The position numbers were made by a program, and so were the translations under genes. The notes under the pieces were generated by a model. That model was given only the letters and a program-made list of their open reading frames with translations. It had not been told where the DNA came from and searched no databases. DNA of 64,000 nucleotides from an uncultured bacterium (GTDB lineage Bacteria > Patescibacteriota > Saccharimonadia > Saccharimonadales > Saccharimonadaceae), in contig CALHIM010000007.1 in NCBI GenBank assembly GCA_938030735.1, positions 79,356 through 143,355 of the forward strand. Direction: 5' to 3'. Positions 18,091 to 26,427 of the stretch are shown piece by piece (the stretch's first letter is position 1; each line of letters opens with the position of its first letter).

Positions 18091-18156
18091 ATGCCAAAAA
18101 CAATCAAAGTAAGCTACGCTAACGAACAAGCTCGCGTAAAAGTTAATTTTCGATAG
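18091..18156 (+). CDS. 21-residue small ORF between rsmH and ftsL
   Basis: ATG 18091 follows an excellent AGGAGGCGAG site, and the frame encodes 21 residues (MPKTIKVSYANEQARVKVNFR) before TAG. It is followed by a 5'-TTTGACACTTTCGAAAAAC segment and the hairpin at 18213-18245. The very strong ribosome-binding site on so short a frame suggests either a real microprotein or a leader peptide tuning readthrough into the cell-division genes. No homologue is known to me. Confidence 0.45.
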   Translation: MPKTIKVSYANEQARVKVNFR

Positions 18157-18212
18157 TATTTGACACTTTCGAAAAACAAAAACAAAAATTTAAAACAGAA
18201 ACTAAACTTTAG

Positions 18213-18245
18213 AGCACCAGCCAAAAAACTGGTCTGGTGCTTTAT
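18213..18245 (+). terminator. Terminator/attenuator before ftsL
   Basis: AGCACCAG / CTGGTGCT, eight-base perfect arms with an inner CCAG..CTGG alternative pairing, followed by TTTATTTTATT. It lies inside the dcw cluster, 37 bases before ftsL, so it could attenuate or separate the two units. Confidence 0.65.
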
Positions 18246-18281
18246 TTTATTGAATATTAAATTTAACGCAACAAAAAACCA

Positions 18282-18644
18282 ATGTATAAAACAAACACAA
18301 ATTATGTTAGTCGCCGTCGCCAAACACAAGTTTCGTCGCGGTCATATGGAAGAAATAACAATATCGCTATTTTTCAGCCAACAGCAAAACTTGGTGCAGT
18401 AACGCAATTTTTGATGCTTGGTATTTTGATTGCGGTTCTTGGGATTATCTTCTTAATGAATTCTTCTAAACCGGCACTTTATGGAAACGAAATTCAGCAA
18501 ATTGATTCGAAAATTTCAGATTTAGAAACTAAAAAGGCTGATTTGGAAGTGGAAAATGCGCGGCTTACAGCACTTTCGAATATTGAAAATAGCGAAGTTG
18601 CCAAGAAAATGACAACTCCGGCGTCAGTTTCTTACGCAAAATAA
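18282..18644 (+). CDS. ftsL: FtsL-like division protein
   Basis: 120 aa: basic cytoplasmic N-terminus, one TM (~41-62, 'FLMLGILIAVLGIIFLMNSS') and an extracellular coiled coil (~70-108, 'IQQIDSKISDLETKKADLEVENARLTAL'). Size, topology and position between rsmH and ftsI are those of FtsL, though sequence is poorly conserved in this family. It would form the FtsQLB-type complex with FtsQ at 24169. A Tyr/Arg/Gln-rich N-terminus is unusual. Confidence 0.75.
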   Translation: MYKTNTNYVSRRRQTQVSSRSYGRNNNIAIFQPTAKLGAVTQFLMLGILIAVLGIIFLMNSSKPALYGNEIQQIDSKISDLETKKADLEVENARLTALSNIENSEVAKKMTTPASVSYAK

Positions 18645-18694
18645 GGTTAAGCTTTTTTCGAAAAATCACAAAAAGTGTGATAAAATAGAATTAT

Positions 18695-20437
18695 ATGATT
18701 TTAGGTTTTAAGAATAAAAGTCGAACAGGTTATCTCGCAGTCTCAATTTTAGGGGTTTTTGCGGTAATTGTGGTTCGGCTTTTTTTCTTGCAAGTTATTG
18801 AAGGTGCAGATTATCGCGCTCGTGCCGATAAAGGTCAGAGAAAACAATTTGAAATTAAAGCTCAACGCGGTTTAATTTATGCAATGGACGGCAAAAAACT
18901 AACTAAAATGGTTTTGAATGAAACTGTTTATACACTTTGGATTGACCCGCAGGAAATTGCAAATTCAAAAAAAGTTAAAAAAAATGAAATTATTTCAGAG
19001 TTTAGGAAAATTGCTGGCGGAAATTTAAGGGATGATTTTGAAAAGCTTTTCGAAAAAACCAGCACGCGATATCAAGTTGTTGGAACTAAACTTTCATTAA
19101 AACAGGCAAATACAATTCGTGAAAAGAAATTTCATGGGGTTGGCTTTACTGCAGAAACTCGCCGAGTTTATCCTGAGGGAAATTTAGCTGCGCAAGTTCT
19201 TGGTTTCGTAAATGATAATGGTGGAAATTATGGCGTCGAACAGGCAATGAATAAAGAATTGACAGGGACTGATGGCTATAAAAAAATTACTACTGATGCA
19301 TTCAATCAGGTTATTGAAGTTGGAAGTGAAAATATCGAAAAACCAGCCGTAAATGGAAAAAATATCGCATTATCAATTGATCGTAATATTCAGGCTCGTG
19401 TTGAAAAGGTTTTAAAATCGCAAATGGAGTCAAAAGGTATGAAAAATGGCTCAGTTTTGGTTATGAATCCAAAGAATGGCAAAATTATGGCAATGGCGAA
19501 CTATCCAACTTATAATCCAGCAGATTATGGCAAGGTTGAAAAAAGCTCAGTATATAATAATAATACTGCAACAATGGCTTACGAAAATGGCTCGGTGATA
19601 AAATCTTTCACAATGGCAACAGGAATTAATGAAGGTGTTGCGAGCCCTTCGACTCGATACAATAATACTGATTCAATTAGAATTGAAGATATTGTAATTC
19701 AAAATGCAGTTTTGGGGCATACTGGTTCAATTACACTTCAAACAGCTATGAATTATTCGCTCAATACTGGAATGGTGACTATTGGAAAGCTTCTTGGTGG
19801 TGGAAGCCTTAACTCAACTGCTCGGGATAAGATTTATCATTATTTCCACAATCGTTTTGGGCTTGGGCGGGAGACTGGAATTGAAATTCTTGAAAGCAAA
19901 GGTTTGCTAGTTTCACCAAAAAAAGCTGAAGGAAATGCAGTTCGATATTCGAATATGACTTTCGGCCAAGGTATGACCACAACAATGCTTCAAACGGCAA
20001 ATGCTTTTTCTTCACTAGTGAATGGTGGAACTTTATATAAGCCAAGCGTGATTGGAGGAACGGTTGATGAAAATGGAAAGCTTTCGAAAAAAGAGCCCGA
20101 AATTAATAAAGAAGCGGTAATTTCTAAAGAAACCAGTGAACAGATGAAGCAAGTTCTGGAAGGTGTTCGAAAAGTTGGCGGCGCAAAAGATCCATCGGGA
20201 TATCAAATTGGCGGAAAAACTGGAACAAGCCAGACGATTGTTGGTGGAAAATATGTTGATTATCAAACGATTGGTAGTTATGTTGGTTTTGGTGGCGGAG
20301 ATGAAGCTGAGTATGTTATAATGGTAGCGGTTTGGGGCGAAAATCAGAATCTGCAAGGTTCGAAAGACGCTGCACCGATTTTCACTGAAATTTCAAACTG
20401 GCTATTAAATTATTTAGAGATTAAACCAAAGAATTAA
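18695..20437 (+). CDS. ftsI: Division-type class B penicillin-binding protein (FtsI/PBP2-like)
   Basis: 580 aa. N-terminal TM (~12-33), a dimerisation/pedestal domain ('QRGLIYAMDGKKL', 'LAAQVLGFVNDNGGNYGVEQAMN') and a transpeptidase domain. Active site Ser lies in 'GSVIKSF' (SxxK), then 'YSLNTG' (SxN) and 'GGKTGTSQT' (KTG). It cross-links septal peptidoglycan with FtsW as polymerase partner. TAAAAT at 18681-18686 lies eight bases before ATG: leaderless layout. No C-terminal PASTA domains are present. Confidence 0.93.
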   Translation: MILGFKNKSRTGYLAVSILGVFAVIVVRLFFLQVIEGADYRARADKGQRKQFEIKAQRGLIYAMDGKKLTKMVLNETVYTLWIDPQEIANSKKVKKNEIISEFRKIAGGNLRDDFEKLFEKTSTRYQVVGTKLSLKQANTIREKKFHGVGFTAETRRVYPEGNLAAQVLGFVNDNGGNYGVEQAMNKELTGTDGYKKITTDAFNQVIEVGSENIEKPAVNGKNIALSIDRNIQARVEKVLKSQMESKGMKNGSVLVMNPKNGKIMAMANYPTYNPADYGKVEKSSVYNNNTATMAYENGSVIKSFTMATGINEGVASPSTRYNNTDSIRIEDIVIQNAVLGHTGSITLQTAMNYSLNTGMVTIGKLLGGGSLNSTARDKIYHYFHNRFGLGRETGIEILESKGLLVSPKKAEGNAVRYSNMTFGQGMTTTMLQTANAFSSLVNGGTLYKPSVIGGTVDENGKLSKKEPEINKEAVISKETSEQMKQVLEGVRKVGGAKDPSGYQIGGKTGTSQTIVGGKYVDYQTIGSYVGFGGGDEAEYVIMVAVWGENQNLQGSKDAAPIFTEISNWLLNYLEIKPKN

Positions 20438-20446
20438 AGAGGGAAT

Positions 20447-21472
20447 ATGTTAAATATCACAAATCAATTAATCGTTTCTGCATTATTTAGTCTTGCTGGG
20501 TTCATTCTGGCAATGGCTTTAACGCCAATTTATACTTTTGTTGCTTATAAGTATAAATTCTGGAAGAAACAAAAAACAGCATCTGTTACGGGTGAAGCTT
20601 TAACTGTTGTAAATAAATTGCACGCTAAAAAAATCGCACGTAATATTCCTACTATGGCAGGAATTATTGGCGTAATTGCAGTTATTATTATTTCTGTTTT
20701 ATTAAATTTGAAGCGTGAACAAACTTGGTTACCTCTTGCTGGGCTTGCTGGTGGTGCATTTATTGGTCTGATCGATGACATCTTAAATATTTGGGGTTCG
20801 AATCGTAAAGATGCTGGACTCCGTGCTCCTGTTAAGTTTGCAATGATTATCTCTCTTGCTGGTTTCTTGGCGTGGTTTTTTACTTTTAAACTTCACTTTA
20901 CAAGTGTTATGATTCCTTTTATTGGTAATCTTGAAATCGGATACTGGATGGTTCCACTCTTTATTTTTGCGATTGTTGCAACAAGTAATGCTGTAAATAT
21001 TTCTGACGGGCTTGATGGTTTGGCGGGTGGACTATTGAGCGCTGCTTTCGGTGCTTTCGGAATTATTGCTCTTGTTCAGAATCAGCACAACTTAGCGGTA
21101 TTTTGTTTTACTGTTCTTGGCGCACTACTTGCATATTTATGGTTTAATGTCTATCCTGCGCGTTTCTTTATGGGTGATGTCGGTTCTTTCGCTTGGGGAA
21201 CGACTCTCGGAGTGGTTGCAATGCTTACAAATTCACTCCTTCTTCTTCCTGTGATTGGCTTAATTTTTGTGATCGAAGCTGGTTCGAGCGCGATTCAAAT
21301 TTTTTCAAAAAAAGTATTTAAACGAAAAATCTTTATTTCTGCGCCAATTCATCACCATCTTGAAGCTACCGGCTGGGAAGAAACTAAAATCACCATGCGT
21401 TTTTGGATTATTGGAATGGTTATGGCCTTTATTGGTGTAATTTTGGCGCTGGCAGAGCATAAAATTCTTTAA
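20447..21472 (+). CDS. mraY: Phospho-N-acetylmuramoyl-pentapeptide transferase MraY
   Basis: 341 aa, about ten TM segments. Catalytic signatures: 'LIDDILNIWG' (~105-114), 'NAVNISDGLDGLAGG' (~182-196), 'FFMGDVGSFAWG' (~241-252) and 'APIHHHLEATGWEE' (~301-314). Makes lipid I on the inner face of the membrane. GAGGG site before the ATG; one base separates its stop from ftsW. Confidence 0.96.
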   Translation: MLNITNQLIVSALFSLAGFILAMALTPIYTFVAYKYKFWKKQKTASVTGEALTVVNKLHAKKIARNIPTMAGIIGVIAVIIISVLLNLKREQTWLPLAGLAGGAFIGLIDDILNIWGSNRKDAGLRAPVKFAMIISLAGFLAWFFTFKLHFTSVMIPFIGNLEIGYWMVPLFIFAIVATSNAVNISDGLDGLAGGLLSAAFGAFGIIALVQNQHNLAVFCFTVLGALLAYLWFNVYPARFFMGDVGSFAWGTTLGVVAMLTNSLLLLPVIGLIFVIEAGSSAIQIFSKKVFKRKIFISAPIHHHLEATGWEETKITMRFWIIGMVMAFIGVILALAEHKIL

Positions 21473-21473
21473 A

Positions 21474-23042
21474 ATGGAAAGAAAGAGTAGGAATTTGAGT
21501 GAACGACGGGGTTTCGAAAATTATTCATCTCGTCGTCAAGCTCGAACGCCACAAGTTCGAAATTCATCTTTTCGAAAATCACGCAACCAAAGCTTTTTAA
21601 AGAGTAATTTGAAGAATGATAATTTTTCTGTAATTTTTCAGCAATTTTTAAATGGTGATTTTGCGGGTTTTTTGGAACGAGTTATATTTTTAATTCGTTC
21701 AATGTTTTTAATTTTTATCGTAAATCCTTGTATGAGAATTTACGAAAGTGTTAAAGCTGACAATAAAAAACGCCTCAATCTTGAAGGTTTTGAAAAAATC
21801 CGCAAGCATCGTGCAAATTATATGTTATTCCTTTTTATCTGTCTGCTGCTGCTGATTGGTTTGGTTGTAATGTTTTCATTAAGTCCGCAGCGGGCAAATT
21901 CGTTGAATATTGCTAAAGGTGCGAACTATGATGATTATTATTTCTTCTGGCGACATTTAATTTATATTGTGGTTGGTTTGGTTTTCTTTTTTGGAATGAA
22001 GGTAATTCCGCTCAACTGGATTTTTTCGAAATCATTACAATTCTTTATTTTTTCTCTAATTTTATGTGTAGCTCTTGCAGGCTTAGCATTGTTTAATCTT
22101 CCTCCCGTAATTTGTGAGAATGGAGCTTGTCGCTGGTTTGGCTTTTCTGGTTTCAGTTTTCAGCAAGCTGAGTTTTTAAAGATTGGCGTGATTTTGCTTC
22201 TTTCAACTTTCCTTGGCGCTCAAGCTTCGAAGGGAAAAATCAACAGTTATAAAGAAACAATTCTACCGGCTTCAGTTGTGATTATCGCGGTGCTTTTGGT
22301 GATTGCTGGTTTTCAAAAAGATCTCGGAACGGCAACGACAATTATTATTGCGATTGCATTCCAGTTTATTATTGCAGGTATGAAGTCTAAAAAATTAATT
22401 CCAATTGGTGTGTTGGTTTTGGTTGGGGTTGTTCTTCTAATTGTTTTCGAGCCTCATCGAATTTCTCGAATTTTAACTTTTTCGAGCGGTGATTGTAGTA
22501 ATATTTTAACTGAAAGTGGTAAGGATCAATATCATATTTGTAATGCAAAGCTCGCGATTGGTTCGGGCGGAGTTTTGGGCTTAGGGATTGGAAATTCAGT
22601 CCAATCTGCTGGTTATTTGCCTGAAACCATTAACGACTCAATTTTTGCCGTAATGGGTGAAATGTTTGGTTTTGTTGGTTTAATTTTTATTATTGCAATT
22701 TATTTTGGGCTGTTTTATCAGCTTATTGTGATTATTTCAAAAATGGAAAACCCTGCGAGCCGCCTTTTTGTGGCCGGTGTTGCTGGGTGGCTAGCTTCGC
22801 AAACAATTATTAATATTGCAGCGATGGTTGGGCTATTTCCGCTTAAAGGTATTACAATTCCGTTAATTTCTTATGGTGGAACGAGTTTGGTTGTTATTTT
22901 GACAGTTCTTGGTGTTGTGTTTAATATTTCGAATTACACATCATTTACTCAAGTTGAAGATTTTAAGGAGGAAGGCGATGAAAATATTGGCAGTCGGCGG
23001 CGGGTCGGGCGGTCACGTAGTTCCAATCGTGGCAGTTTTTAA
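21474..23042 (+). CDS. ftsW: SEDS-family peptidoglycan glycosyltransferase FtsW
   Basis: 522 aa, longer than usual because of a ~115-residue Arg/Ser/Asn-rich cytoplasmic N-terminus that includes a hydrophobic stretch. The SEDS core follows with ten TM helices, including 'GFSGFSFQQAEFLKIG', the catalytic Asp in 'FQKDLGTA' and C-terminal 'GLFPLKGITIPLISYGGTSLV'. Polymerises lipid II with its cognate PBP (FtsI at 18695). The C-terminus overlaps murG by 65 bases. Confidence 0.93.
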   Translation: MERKSRNLSERRGFENYSSRRQARTPQVRNSSFRKSRNQSFLKSNLKNDNFSVIFQQFLNGDFAGFLERVIFLIRSMFLIFIVNPCMRIYESVKADNKKRLNLEGFEKIRKHRANYMLFLFICLLLLIGLVVMFSLSPQRANSLNIAKGANYDDYYFFWRHLIYIVVGLVFFFGMKVIPLNWIFSKSLQFFIFSLILCVALAGLALFNLPPVICENGACRWFGFSGFSFQQAEFLKIGVILLLSTFLGAQASKGKINSYKETILPASVVIIAVLLVIAGFQKDLGTATTIIIAIAFQFIIAGMKSKKLIPIGVLVLVGVVLLIVFEPHRISRILTFSSGDCSNILTESGKDQYHICNAKLAIGSGGVLGLGIGNSVQSAGYLPETINDSIFAVMGEMFGFVGLIFIIAIYFGLFYQLIVIISKMENPASRLFVAGVAGWLASQTIINIAAMVGLFPLKGITIPLISYGGTSLVVILTVLGVVFNISNYTSFTQVEDFKEEGDENIGSRRRVGRSRSSNRGSF

Positions 23043-24135
23043 GGAAATTTTAAAGAAAAATCCAAAAGTAGAATTACATTTTTGGTGTGATAAAAAATTT
23101 GCACCTCAGGCTAAAAAAATAATGACTGATTCTTTTGGCAAAAGAGTTAAAATTTCGAAAATTTCAAGTGGAAAATTTCGCCGCTATAATCACTTAACTT
23201 TTTGGCAACATCTTACAATTCCAAGTGTTGTTTTTGGCAATCTTATAGATATTTTTCGAAATATTGCTGGTATTTTTCAGTCTTTTTTCAAACTAATTTT
23301 TTGGCGACCAGATGTTATTTTCTGTAAAGGTGGGTTTGTCTGCGTTCCTGTTGGAATAAGCGCTTGGATCTTGAGAATTCCAATTGTAATCCATGATTCT
23401 GATGCTCACCCAGGTTTAGCTAATCGTATTATTTCGAAATTTGCTAAAATGATTGCAACAGGCGCACCGCTTGAATTTTATAATTATCCAAAAGAAATTT
23501 CAAAATACGTTGGAATTCCAGTTCTTGAAAATTTTAAAAAATATAGCAAAAAAGAACAAGATAATTTTAAGGTTGAGCTCGGGTTTTCGAAAGAAAAGCC
23601 TCTTGTTCTAGTTACTGGTGGCGGTCTTGGTGCGGCTCGGCTTAATAATGCGGTAGTTTCGAAGAGCAGGGAGCTTTCAAAATCCGCTCAAATTGCTCTA
23701 ATTTCTGGCGTATCTCAATTTGATGAACTTAAGAGAAAAACTGATGGATTTTCGAAGGATTTTTGCTTGTTAAGTTTTGTATCAAAAGACATGTGGAAGT
23801 TTTTAGCTGCTGCAGATTTGGTTGTTGCTCGGGCTGGTGCAACTTCCAACCTTGAACTTGCTGCGCTTCACAAGCCAACAATCCTTGTTCCAAATGCAAG
23901 ATTAACGGGTGGACATCAATTAAAAAATGCGCAGGTTTATCAAAAATCTAATGCTGTTAAGATTGTTTCAGACGATGAAATTGAAAAAAATCCAGAAATT
24001 CTTTCAGATGAAATTTTGAGAACTCTAAAAAAACCAGAAGAAATGCTTAAGCTTGGCAAAGAATTTAGCAAATTTGCTAAGCCGAATGCTGCCAAAGATG
24101 TTGCAGAAATGATTTTTGAAGCCGCAAAGCTATAA
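22978..24135 (+). CDS. murG: UDP-GlcNAc:lipid I transferase MurG
   Basis: 385 aa from ATG 22978, chosen because GGAGG lies nine bases upstream and the Gly-rich loop 'VGGGSGGHVVP' follows at once. C-terminal donor-binding 'LVTGGGLGAARLN' (~215-227) and 'VARAGATSNLELAALHKPTILVPN' (~284-307) are typical GT28 motifs. Converts lipid I to lipid II. The start lies inside ftsW, indicating tight coupling. Confidence 0.95.
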   Translation: MKILAVGGGSGGHVVPIVAVFKEILKKNPKVELHFWCDKKFAPQAKKIMTDSFGKRVKISKISSGKFRRYNHLTFWQHLTIPSVVFGNLIDIFRNIAGIFQSFFKLIFWRPDVIFCKGGFVCVPVGISAWILRIPIVIHDSDAHPGLANRIISKFAKMIATGAPLEFYNYPKEISKYVGIPVLENFKKYSKKEQDNFKVELGFSKEKPLVLVTGGGLGAARLNNAVVSKSRELSKSAQIALISGVSQFDELKRKTDGFSKDFCLLSFVSKDMWKFLAAADLVVARAGATSNLELAALHKPTILVPNARLTGGHQLKNAQVYQKSNAVKIVSDDEIEKNPEILSDEILRTLKKPEEMLKLGKEFSKFAKPNAAKDVAEMIFEAAKL

Positions 24136-24168
24136 AAAACATTGAGCTTATGGTATAATTATAGTTAG

Positions 24169-25044
24169 ATGAAAGAAGAAAAAAACTTAACTCGACGCGA
24201 AATGCGCGAAAAGATTCTAGAAGAACGCTCAAGAGAGAAGGGCGATTTTCGGCGTGGAAAAACAATTTCACGACATCAAAAAGAGCATTCTGAGCGTTCA
24301 GAAAATCAAAAATTAGTTATTCGCCGAAGAAAGCTAGGTGCTTTTTTCGTGATTCTAGCTATTTTTATAAGTTTAATTTCTATATTTTTATTTCAGTTTA
24401 TTTCTAAGGTTTCAGTAGTTTCAAATGAGCCAAAAAGCCAAAATTTAAGTAAATATGAAAAATCGGTTGAAGAATATTTAAATATAAATCCGAGTGAACG
24501 AATTTTATCAAATTTAAATAAAAATGCTTTACTTGGAAGCCTTCAGAAAGATTATCCAGAGGTATTATCTATTTCGGATATTAAATTTAATGGTTTAACC
24601 TCATATAAAATTTATCTTGATTTTCGAAAACCTGTTGCTTCTTGGTTGGTTGATGGTAAAGAATTTTTCGTCGATTCTGAAGGTGTATCTTTTAACGTTA
24701 ATAATTTTGAAAAACCGTCACTAAATATAATTGATGATAGTGGTGCTATAGTTTCTAACGGTAAAAATGTTGCGAGTAGTAGCTTTTTTAGCTTTATTGG
24801 AAAACTAGTTTCTGCTGCAAACAAACAGGGTTTAGAGGTTTCGAAAATTCGTATTCCGCCGCTTAGTTTACGACAGGTTGAAGTTTCTGTAAAAGGTGTA
24901 AGTTATTTTGCGAGGATGTCGACAGCCGATTCTGCAGAAGGGCAAATTATTAACTTTAAAAAGGCTATTGAATATTTTGGAACTCATAAAATTTCACCAA
25001 ATTACATAGATTTAAGAATTGAAGGAAAAGGTTATTACAAATAA
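24169..25044 (+). CDS. ftsQ: FtsQ/DivIB division protein
   Basis: 291 aa: highly charged cytoplasmic N-terminus (~1-55), one TM (~58-80, 'LGAFFVILAIFISLISIFLFQFI'), a POTRA-like region (~82-150) and a beta domain ('YKIYLDFRKPVASWLVDGKEFFVDSEGVSF'). Location at the end of the dcw cluster fits FtsQ. TATAAT at 24154-24159, nine bases before ATG. murC, ftsA and ftsZ, often next, are absent here; a filamentous-phage-like element follows instead. Confidence 0.85.
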   Translation: MKEEKNLTRREMREKILEERSREKGDFRRGKTISRHQKEHSERSENQKLVIRRRKLGAFFVILAIFISLISIFLFQFISKVSVVSNEPKSQNLSKYEKSVEEYLNINPSERILSNLNKNALLGSLQKDYPEVLSISDIKFNGLTSYKIYLDFRKPVASWLVDGKEFFVDSEGVSFNVNNFEKPSLNIIDDSGAIVSNGKNVASSSFFSFIGKLVSAANKQGLEVSKIRIPPLSLRQVEVSVKGVSYFARMSTADSAEGQIINFKKAIEYFGTHKISPNYIDLRIEGKGYYK

Positions 25045-25083
25045 GAACAAAAAAGGAGAAGGGGTTTGTTCGTTTTTTGTTCT
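25044..25083 (+). terminator. Terminator of the dcw cluster
   Basis: Eleven-base perfect arms AGAACAAAAAA / TTTTTTGTTCT with an 18-nt loop, starting in the ftsQ stop codon. Confidence 0.75.
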
Positions 25084-25460
25084 ATGCTACAATTTAGAAC
25101 AAGAAGAGTAGGGAGAAATATAAAAAATATATTATAATATTAAAAAATAAAAAAGTCAAATTGTCAAAAAAATGAATAAGGTAGGGGTGTGAAAAATTAT
25201 TTTTATCTATTAGAAAAGATGAATATCTAAGAAATTAAACTCAAAGAATTTTTTAGGTCGTATAAGAAAAAAAAATTGCAATTCCCGCTCTTTCCTTGTT
25301 AATAATTTGCTTTATTATAATTTATATAGGTCTGTTATTATATTCCACAAAAAGATTTATATAAAATAAACCCTCGATACAGTATAAATACAATAGAGTA
25401 ATATTTAATTTCTAATTATAGTTTTATTTAGAAGTTATTTTTACATATGATGTCGTAAAA
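25084..25460. other. AT-rich spacer between ftsQ and the inovirus-like element
   Basis: No open frame of note on either strand and no clear RNA gene. Very AT-rich with A runs. It could be residual element or chromosomal junction sequence. Confidence 0.5.
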
Positions 25461-25484
25461 GATATATTGTGCGACGCGTGATAT
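25461..25484 (+). repeat. Direct repeat, left end of element (att/dif-like candidate)
   Basis: Core GATATATTGTGCGAC, extended to 24 nt. Differs by one base from the copy at 31043-31066 and shares the 15-nt core with 32049-32063. Its right end overlaps a TATAAT (25482-25487). Confidence 0.7.
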
Positions 25485-25534
25485 AATTCGATTGTAAGTA
25501 TAAACAATCATATTTTTTAAGGAGAAAAATAACT

Positions 25535-25771
25535 ATGCAAGAAAAAATTAATGTATTAAATCGTATCTACTCTGCTAAGATTGCAGAAAAAGAATTCGTA
25601 AACCCTGAAACTCAACAATCTATTAAATATAATGTCCTTGAACTCGGATTGTCTCTCAACGGTTCTGATCAAGTTCTTGAACTTAAATTGTCGAATAAAT
25701 CAAATGCTAAACTCTTGATTCTATCATCGACACCTAAACCTAATGCATCAGAATTCCTAAACGAGGCCTAA
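25535..25771 (+). CDS. Small soluble protein in the gene V (ssDNA-binding protein) position
   Basis: 78 aa (MQEKINVLNRIYSAKIAEKEF... FLNEA), mostly beta-strand pattern, no TM, with AAGGAG upstream. The size and first place before the coat gene match the ssDNA-binding protein (pV) of Ff phages, which coats the replicating strand. No OB-fold signature is certain by eye, so function is inferred from position. A diverged, frameshifted copy sits at 32144-32376 with a similar leader and the same MQEKI start and FLNE end. Confidence 0.6.
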   Translation: MQEKINVLNRIYSAKIAEKEFVNPETQQSIKYNVLELGLSLNGSDQVLELKLSNKSNAKLLILSSTPKPNASEFLNEA

Positions 25772-25876
25772 AATATGTAGATAGTTTAAGCCTCTGAGTT
25801 CCATTTTTTCACCCCACCGTGAAAGAAAACAAAAAGCGAACAAAAAAATAATATTAACTTTAAAGGAGAAAAAACA

Positions 25877-26038
25877 ATGGCTTCAATTTTTCCAGCAGAC
25901 ACTGCTACAAAATTGATCGAATCAATTACCACTGTTATTTCTGACAATATGGGCATTGTTATTGCCCTACTCGGATTTACAATTGGTGTTTCTCTCGCAT
26001 TTCGATTGATTCGCAAATATTCAAAAGTTAAAGCGTAA
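25877..26038 (+). CDS. Probable major coat protein (pVIII-like, leaderless Pf3 type)
   Basis: 53 aa. The N-terminal ~24 residues are polar with acidic D8, E15 and D23; residues ~26-42 form one hydrophobic helix; the C-terminus is basic (R43, R46, K47, K50, K52), as needed to face the DNA in the virion. There is no signal peptide, like the 44-aa coat protein of Pf3 and unlike Ff. AAAGGAG lies eight bases upstream. A tandem hairpin block follows, in the place where filamentous phages have a strong terminator after the coat gene. Confidence 0.75.
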   Translation: MASIFPADTATKLIESITTVISDNMGIVIALLGFTIGVSLAFRLIRKYSKVKA

Positions 26039-26042
26039 CCTT

Positions 26043-26124
26043 GACCTGAGCAAGTCGCTAAACTGCTCTATAGCGCTTTAATATTCTGTAGACCTGGGCA
26101 TAAGTCTCTAAACTGCCCCTGTCC
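26043..26124 (+). repeat. Tandem pair of similar hairpins after coat gene
   Basis: Two units at 26043-26075 and 26091-26124 read GACCTGAGCAAGTCGCTAAA... and GACCTGGGCATAAGTCTCTA.... Each has a short stem (GAGCA/TGCTC and GGGCA/TGCCC) around a near-identical AAGTCNCTAAAC core. The stems change in both arms, so base pairing is kept. Probably partial terminators or mRNA-stabilising structures that raise coat protein output over downstream genes. Confidence 0.55.
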
Positions 26125-26148
26125 ATATTAAATTAAGAGAAATTATTT

Positions 26149-26310
26149 ATGAATTATACAACTGTCGATTCTGGAGTAGTTTTATCTTCACTGCTCGAAC
26201 TCATTAAAGAATTTTTTATTTTTATTCTACCAGTTATAGCGTTTTTAGCAGGCGTTTATTTCGTATGGAGAATGATAATCTATCTATTGTTTAAGCAAAG
26301 GATGTTTTAA
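26149..26310 (+). CDS. 53-aa membrane protein (minor coat candidate)
   Basis: Frame MNYTTVDSGVVLSSLLELIKEF... with one long hydrophobic segment (~22-48) and a basic end KQRMF. AAGAGA upstream is a weak ribosome-binding site. Its stop overlaps the next start (TAATG). The position between coat and adhesin genes is that of the minor tip proteins; no sequence match is claimed. Confidence 0.6.
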   Translation: MNYTTVDSGVVLSSLLELIKEFFIFILPVIAFLAGVYFVWRMIIYLLFKQRMF

Positions 26311-26426
26311 TGCGTATCTGGTCGCCACTTCACGAGCCTGTATATTTCGATCATATAACTTGGCTTGCGATAATAATAGTTTTGATAATTGGTTTTGTAA
26401 TAATAAAAAGTTTAGGAGAAAAATAA
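26310..26426 (+). CDS. 38-aa membrane protein (pVII/pIX-like candidate)
   Basis: MRIWSPLHEPVYFDHITW followed by a TM helix (~19-32) and KSLGEK. Size and topology are those of the 32-33-residue Ff tip proteins pVII/pIX. One-base overlap with the preceding gene and two bases before the next start, so it is coupled on both sides. Confidence 0.6.
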   Translation: MRIWSPLHEPVYFDHITWLAIIIVLIIGFVIIKSLGEK

Positions 26427-26427
26427 A

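Noticed and set aside
18160..18402. 80-codon open frame overlapping the ftsL start
   Set aside because: It runs through the hairpin at 18213-18245 and overlaps ftsL in another frame; the protein looks random.
20795..20815. GGTTCGAATC-like T-loop suggesting a tRNA
   Set aside because: It lies inside mraY coding sequence and no cloverleaf can be formed; it is one more TTCGAA occurrence.
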